A program made the translations under genes and the position numbers. From Bacillus sp. FJAT-14578 (GTDB lineage Bacteria > Bacillota > Bacilli > Bacillales > Bacillaceae_H), in NCBI RefSeq assembly GCF_000504165.1, contig NZ_KI632507.1, positions 186,286 to 250,285 of the forward strand: a stretch of 64,000 nucleotides of DNA, written 5' to 3'. The notes under the pieces were generated by a model. It saw only the letters and a list, made by a program, of their open reading frames with translations. It did no database searches and was not told the origin of the DNA. Below, in pieces: positions 61,405-64,000 of this stretch (position 1 is the first letter of the stretch; every line of letters starts with the position of its first letter).

Positions 61405-62355
61405 ATGATGTATAAAACTATTATTCTAGGGACCGGTCCTGCCGGGTTAACCGCAGCCATTTATCTAGCACGTGCTAACATGAGTCCTTTAGTTATTGAA
61501 GGACCTGAACCGGGGGGACAATTGACATTGACTACAGATGTTGAGAATTTCCCTGGTTTTCCTGAAGGGATTATGGGGCGAGAGTTGATGCAGAACATGC
61601 GTGAGCAAGCAGAGCATTTTGGAGCAAAGTTTAAAAGGGGGTGGGTGAAAAAAATCGATTTTTCAGATCGCCCTTTCACCTTAACGGTTGAAGGATTAGG
61701 AGAAATCAAAACTCAGTCTTTAATCATTTCAACGGGGGCTTCTGCAAAATTGCTGAATATTCCGGGAGAGAAGGAAAATATCGGGCGTGGAGTAAGCACC
61801 TGTGCAACATGTGATGGATCTTTCTTTAGAGGAAAGAAAATTATCGTTGTCGGCGGCGGAGATTCAGCTATGGAAGAAGCAAATTTTTTAACAAAGTTTG
61901 CTTCAGAGGTTCGTATTGTTCACCGCAGAAACGAGCTTCGTGCTTCCAAAATTATGCAAGATCGCGCCAGAAATAATCCGAAAATTACCTGGAGTTTAAA
62001 TTACATTCCTGAAGAAATTATTGCAGGTGATAAACGCGTTACTGGCTTGAAAGTAAAAAACAGCGATACAGGAAAAGACGAAATGTTGGAATCGGATGGT
62101 ATTTTCATAGCAATCGGACATAGACCGAACACAGCTTTTTTAGAGAATCAAGTCAAAACGGACGATATGGGATATATCATTGTGAACCCTGGTACAACCG
62201 AAACCAATATTCCTGGCGTATTCGCCTGCGGAGATGTTCAAGATCACAAATACCGCCAAGCAATTACTGCTGCAGGAAGTGGCTGCATGGCTGCTCTGGA
62301 TTGCGAAAGATATCTTGATTCACAAGCGATTAAAGAGTGGAGTCAATCAGTATAA
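61405..62355 (+). CDS. trxB: Thioredoxin reductase-like flavoprotein
   Basis: A 316-residue FAD/NADPH enzyme: GTGPAGLTAAIY, redox pair C133-AT-C136 in STCATCDGSF, NADPH motif VVGGGDSAMEEA, and C-terminal FACGDVQDHKYRQA. Standard TrxB layout. AGGAGG at 61398-61403 is close to ATG 61405; ATG 61408 is an alternative. It is probably a dedicated copy recycling the thioredoxin-like protein that follows, for persulfide release. Confidence 0.93.
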   Translation: MMYKTIILGTGPAGLTAAIYLARANMSPLVIEGPEPGGQLTLTTDVENFPGFPEGIMGRELMQNMREQAEHFGAKFKRGWVKKIDFSDRPFTLTVEGLGEIKTQSLIISTGASAKLLNIPGEKENIGRGVSTCATCDGSFFRGKKIIVVGGGDSAMEEANFLTKFASEVRIVHRRNELRASKIMQDRARNNPKITWSLNYIPEEIIAGDKRVTGLKVKNSDTGKDEMLESDGIFIAIGHRPNTAFLENQVKTDDMGYIIVNPGTTETNIPGVFACGDVQDHKYRQAITAAGSGCMAALDCERYLDSQAIKEWSQSV

Positions 62356-62388
62356 CACAAGGAGAAAAATATAGGGAGGATGGTAATT

Positions 62389-62730
62389 ATGAAAGAGATT
62401 AAAACACAAAAAGAGTTTGATGAGGCGATTTTATCAACAAAACCAGTTGTTGCTAAATTATATGCGGATTGGTGCCCAGACTGCCGGCACGTCGATGTGT
62501 TTATGCCAGTTGTGGAGGAGGCATATAAAGACCAAATAGATATGGTCGCAGTAAATCGGGACAATTTCCCGGAACTATTAGAGAAGCTAGATGTGTTTGG
62601 AGTCCCCAGCTTTATTGCTTTTCAAGAAGGGAAGGAACTCAGTCGCTTTGTAAGTAAACTCGGAAAAAGCCGAGAAGAGGTTGAGCAGTTTCTCAATCAA
62701 GTAGTAGAGGTAAATTGCGAGAGCAGATGA
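62389..62730 (+). CDS. Thioredoxin-like protein (CPDC)
   Basis: A 113-residue thioredoxin fold with the redox motif W-C29-P-D-C32-R and cis-Pro in GVPSFIAFQEG. The CPDC motif differs from the CGPC of general thioredoxin, suggesting a dedicated partner in this operon. The start is ATG 62389, 8 nt behind GGGAGGA; the ATG at 62380 touches that site. Confidence 0.88.
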   Translation: MKEIKTQKEFDEAILSTKPVVAKLYADWCPDCRHVDVFMPVVEEAYKDQIDMVAVNRDNFPELLEKLDVFGVPSFIAFQEGKELSRFVSKLGKSREEVEQFLNQVVEVNCESR

Positions 62731-62772
62731 AGTGATGTGTAAATTGAAGTATTTTAAGTTAGCTGTGTCATT

Positions 62773-62877
62773 AGGTATGTAGACGCCTATGATGAGTTGA
62801 AGAAGCAAGCAGCAAAGAATGTACAGTTCGACTGGCTGTTTGTGTCAGCAGGCTCCGGAGGAACTATCGGTGGTTAA
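62773..62877 (+). pseudogene. D-cysteine desulfhydrase-like fragment
   Basis: A short frame reads YVDAYDELKKQAAKNVQFDW followed by LFVSAGSGGTIGG and a stop. This is the conserved SGSGGT phosphate-binding region and preceding helix of fold-type II PLP enzymes of the ACC deaminase/D-cysteine desulfhydrase family. Only ~35 of about 330 residues remain. It suggests that a cysteine desulfhydrase once ended this sulfur operon. Confidence 0.65.
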
Positions 62878-62924
62878 TCTATGGACGCATCTATAAAAAA
62901 TACTATCAGTAAGACGAATCGTTA

Positions 62925-62960
62925 CAAAAAAGCAAGGGAACCCTATCGTTCCCCTTGCTT
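62925..62960 (-). terminator. Terminator of the YheO-like gene
   Basis: AGCAAGGGGAACG and GTTCCCTTGCT (minus strand, one bulge) form a stem followed by TTTTTTG. It may serve both convergent transcripts. Confidence 0.8.
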
Positions 62961-63657
62961 ACTTTTTATCCTTATCAATCATTTTCAAATACCTATATAC
63001 ACTAGGTTCAGATATATTCAGTAACTCAGCGACTTGAGATACGGCGCCTTTTAATTGGAATATTCCTTTTTTGTATAACTGGTTTATGATCTCAATTTTT
63101 TGTTCTTGCTTTAGGGCGATATTTGGATTTAAGAAGGATGGATCGACGACCGAGTATACGATTTCATCAATAGAGTCTGAAAAATATTCGATAATTTCAT
63201 TATCGTGATGCTCTTCTATGGTTTTCTTTTTCGGAGTGGCAGTCTCATCTTCTATTGGGCTAAACATATTTAGTTGGAGCTGGGCTAAGTCTAAAATGTC
63301 ATTTGCAATTTTCTTATGTTTGCTAAAATCAAAATTGATACAAAGCATACCGATTAATTCTTTATTTTCATCTTTAATAAAAAAAGTAGAACCACGAATT
63401 TCCGTCCCTAATTTTGTAATTCCTTTATAGTTTGTGACATAGTCTTTATCTTGATACGTTTGGTCTTTCATCATTTTAAGTGCAAGTTCTGTTAATGGTG
63501 CATTGTTTGTTCGACCACTAATATGATTATTTGCAATGGCTCCAACATAAGAGTTATCTTTCTCAATGACGTGTAAAATCACTTCATAGTTTTCTCCTAG
63601 GATTATACCTAAAAACTCAACTAGTTTTTTGTAGTGACTCATAACTTTCTTATTCAT
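62959..63657 (-). CDS. YheO-like PAS/HTH transcriptional regulator
   Basis: A 232-residue regulator: a YheO-type PAS domain (residues ~1-130, including LGENYEVILHVIEKD and GSTFFIKDENKELIGMLC) and a C-terminal HTH_22 helix-turn-helix (LKGAVSQVAELLNISEPSVYRYLK). The start is ATG 63657 behind GAGGAG; a longer frame to 63810 would add a hydrophobic N terminus not seen in the family. It probably responds to a small amino-acid-like ligand, and may control the gene that begins past 64000. Confidence 0.85.
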   Translation of the reverse strand: MNKKVMSHYKKLVEFLGIILGENYEVILHVIEKDNSYVGAIANNHISGRTNNAPLTELALKMMKDQTYQDKDYVTNYKGITKLGTEIRGSTFFIKDENKELIGMLCINFDFSKHKKIANDILDLAQLQLNMFSPIEDETATPKKKTIEEHHDNEIIEYFSDSIDEIVYSVVDPSFLNPNIALKQEQKIEIINQLYKKGIFQLKGAVSQVAELLNISEPSVYRYLKMIDKDKK

Positions 63658-64000
63658 AATATTACTCCTCACAAACGATAATAGATTGTATATGAATATC
63701 CCTGTAAAACTTATGAGGGAATGGATGAAAAAGGAGAGAAATCTAAATTTATTCAAGTTTAACAATTTTTCAACAAATCTTCCAGAGCGAAAAAGTCGAT
63801 ATAACTCCATAATACCAAAAATTCATATAGGATAAATAGGATTGATATTAGGATTTTGGATATATATCTTTTTTTGAATATCCTTTTTGAGATAGACTCC
63901 AAATGATAAATTTTTCTAAAAATTTTAAAAATTTAATTGAAATTTAATATTTTTGATAATATAATATTATCATGATAATAAAAAATTATAAAAGAGGTGT
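63658..64000. other. Divergent regulatory region at the right edge
   Basis: Very AT-rich DNA between the YheO-like gene and the next gene, which is announced by AGAGGTG at the very end of the window. It contains two overlapping palindromes at 63954-63978. No coding frame is supported. Confidence 0.5.
63954..63978 (+). promoter_or_regulatory. Overlapping palindromes, operator candidate
   Basis: TGATAATA-TAA-TATTATCA (63954-63972) is perfectly symmetric, and TTATCATGATAA (63967-63978) forms a second symmetric site overlapping it. They lie about 20 nt before the ribosome binding site of the next gene, where a repressor would act. Confidence 0.5.

Noticed and set aside
1..64000. CRISPR arrays, tRNA or rRNA genes
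   Set aside because: No regularly spaced direct repeats and no tRNA cloverleaf or rRNA sequence could be recognised.

Overview
The window looks like chromosomal DNA of a spore-forming Bacillaceae species (low-GC Firmicute). It carries a three-gene ger spore-germinant receptor operon, an Sda-type sporulation checkpoint protein, an SR1P peptide, HU and a PerR-type ahpCF promoter, and ribosome binding sites are strong AGGAGG types throughout. The strain appears able to use one-carbon compounds: it has a duplicated formaldehyde-fixing ribulose monophosphate (RuMP) module and its HxlR regulator.

Layout. 1-5.1 kb: the tail of an SCP2-like gene, an alpha/beta hydrolase, an amidohydrolase, a DUF59/MIP18 protein, a DJ-1/PfpI protein and a CdaR-type regulator. 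The amidohydrolase-DUF59 pair is the kind of accessory set that sits beside binuclear-iron monooxygenases, whose subunits would lie left of the window. 5.1-7.4 kb: ahpC-ahpF behind a PerR box. 7.5-11 kb: two direct 862-bp IS6-family copies flanking a DUF3231 gene and a membrane-protein gene. 11-26.2 kb: the RuMP region. Copy 1 is decayed (truncated hxlB, intact hxlA, 10-codon hxlR relic, intact zwf, 5'-truncated pgi). Copy 2 is complete (pfpI, hxlB, hxlA, hxlR, zwf, gnd). An SDR and an aldo/keto reductase follow. 26.3-27.3 kb: an IS200/IS605-type element with a gutted tnpB. 27.4-31.1 kb: ger operon. 31.2-36 kb: a serine resolvase with a res-like site and palindromes, an unknown gene, SR1P, an IDEAL-type protein, HU and broken genes. 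36.3-41.2 kb: sucrose operon (LacI regulator, symporter, sucrose-6-P hydrolase, fructokinase). 41.2-51.7 kb: structured repeats and IS6 relics around a RraA-like/DUF1932/TRAP-like permease cluster, an MFS gene, an RpiR regulator, a YitT protein and sda. 51.8-55.2 kb: pyruvate carboxylase. 55.3-62.9 kb: a sigma-54 activator followed by a sulfide-oxidation operon (split TauE/SafE, SQR, DUF1641, CstB-like persulfide dioxygenase-rhodanese, TrxB, thioredoxin-like) behind a clear -24/-12 promoter. 63-64 kb: a YheO-like regulator and a palindromic upstream region of the next gene.

How the parts work together. HxlA and HxlB fix formaldehyde to fructose-6-P. With Pgi, Zwf and Gnd this makes the cyclic dissimilatory RuMP route to CO2, NADPH and ribulose-5-P. 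Both hxlA copies and both zwf copies share a bipartite operator at fixed spacing from a TATACT -10 element, so they read as one HxlR regulon. The sulfur block would oxidise sulfide to persulfide (SQR), then to sulfite/thiosulfate (CstB), with TauE/SafE halves probably exporting sulfite. A cysteine-bearing sigma-54 activator next door is the likely sensor, analogous to FisR of proteobacteria.

The most interesting signals are the HxlR operator family and asymmetric decay of the two RuMP copies, and the sigma-54-controlled sulfide operon with a divided sulfite exporter. Next come a four-hairpin structured non-coding block at 41.2 kb and a res-like dispersed repeat family. All functional calls are by reading and recall of families; no searches were run.
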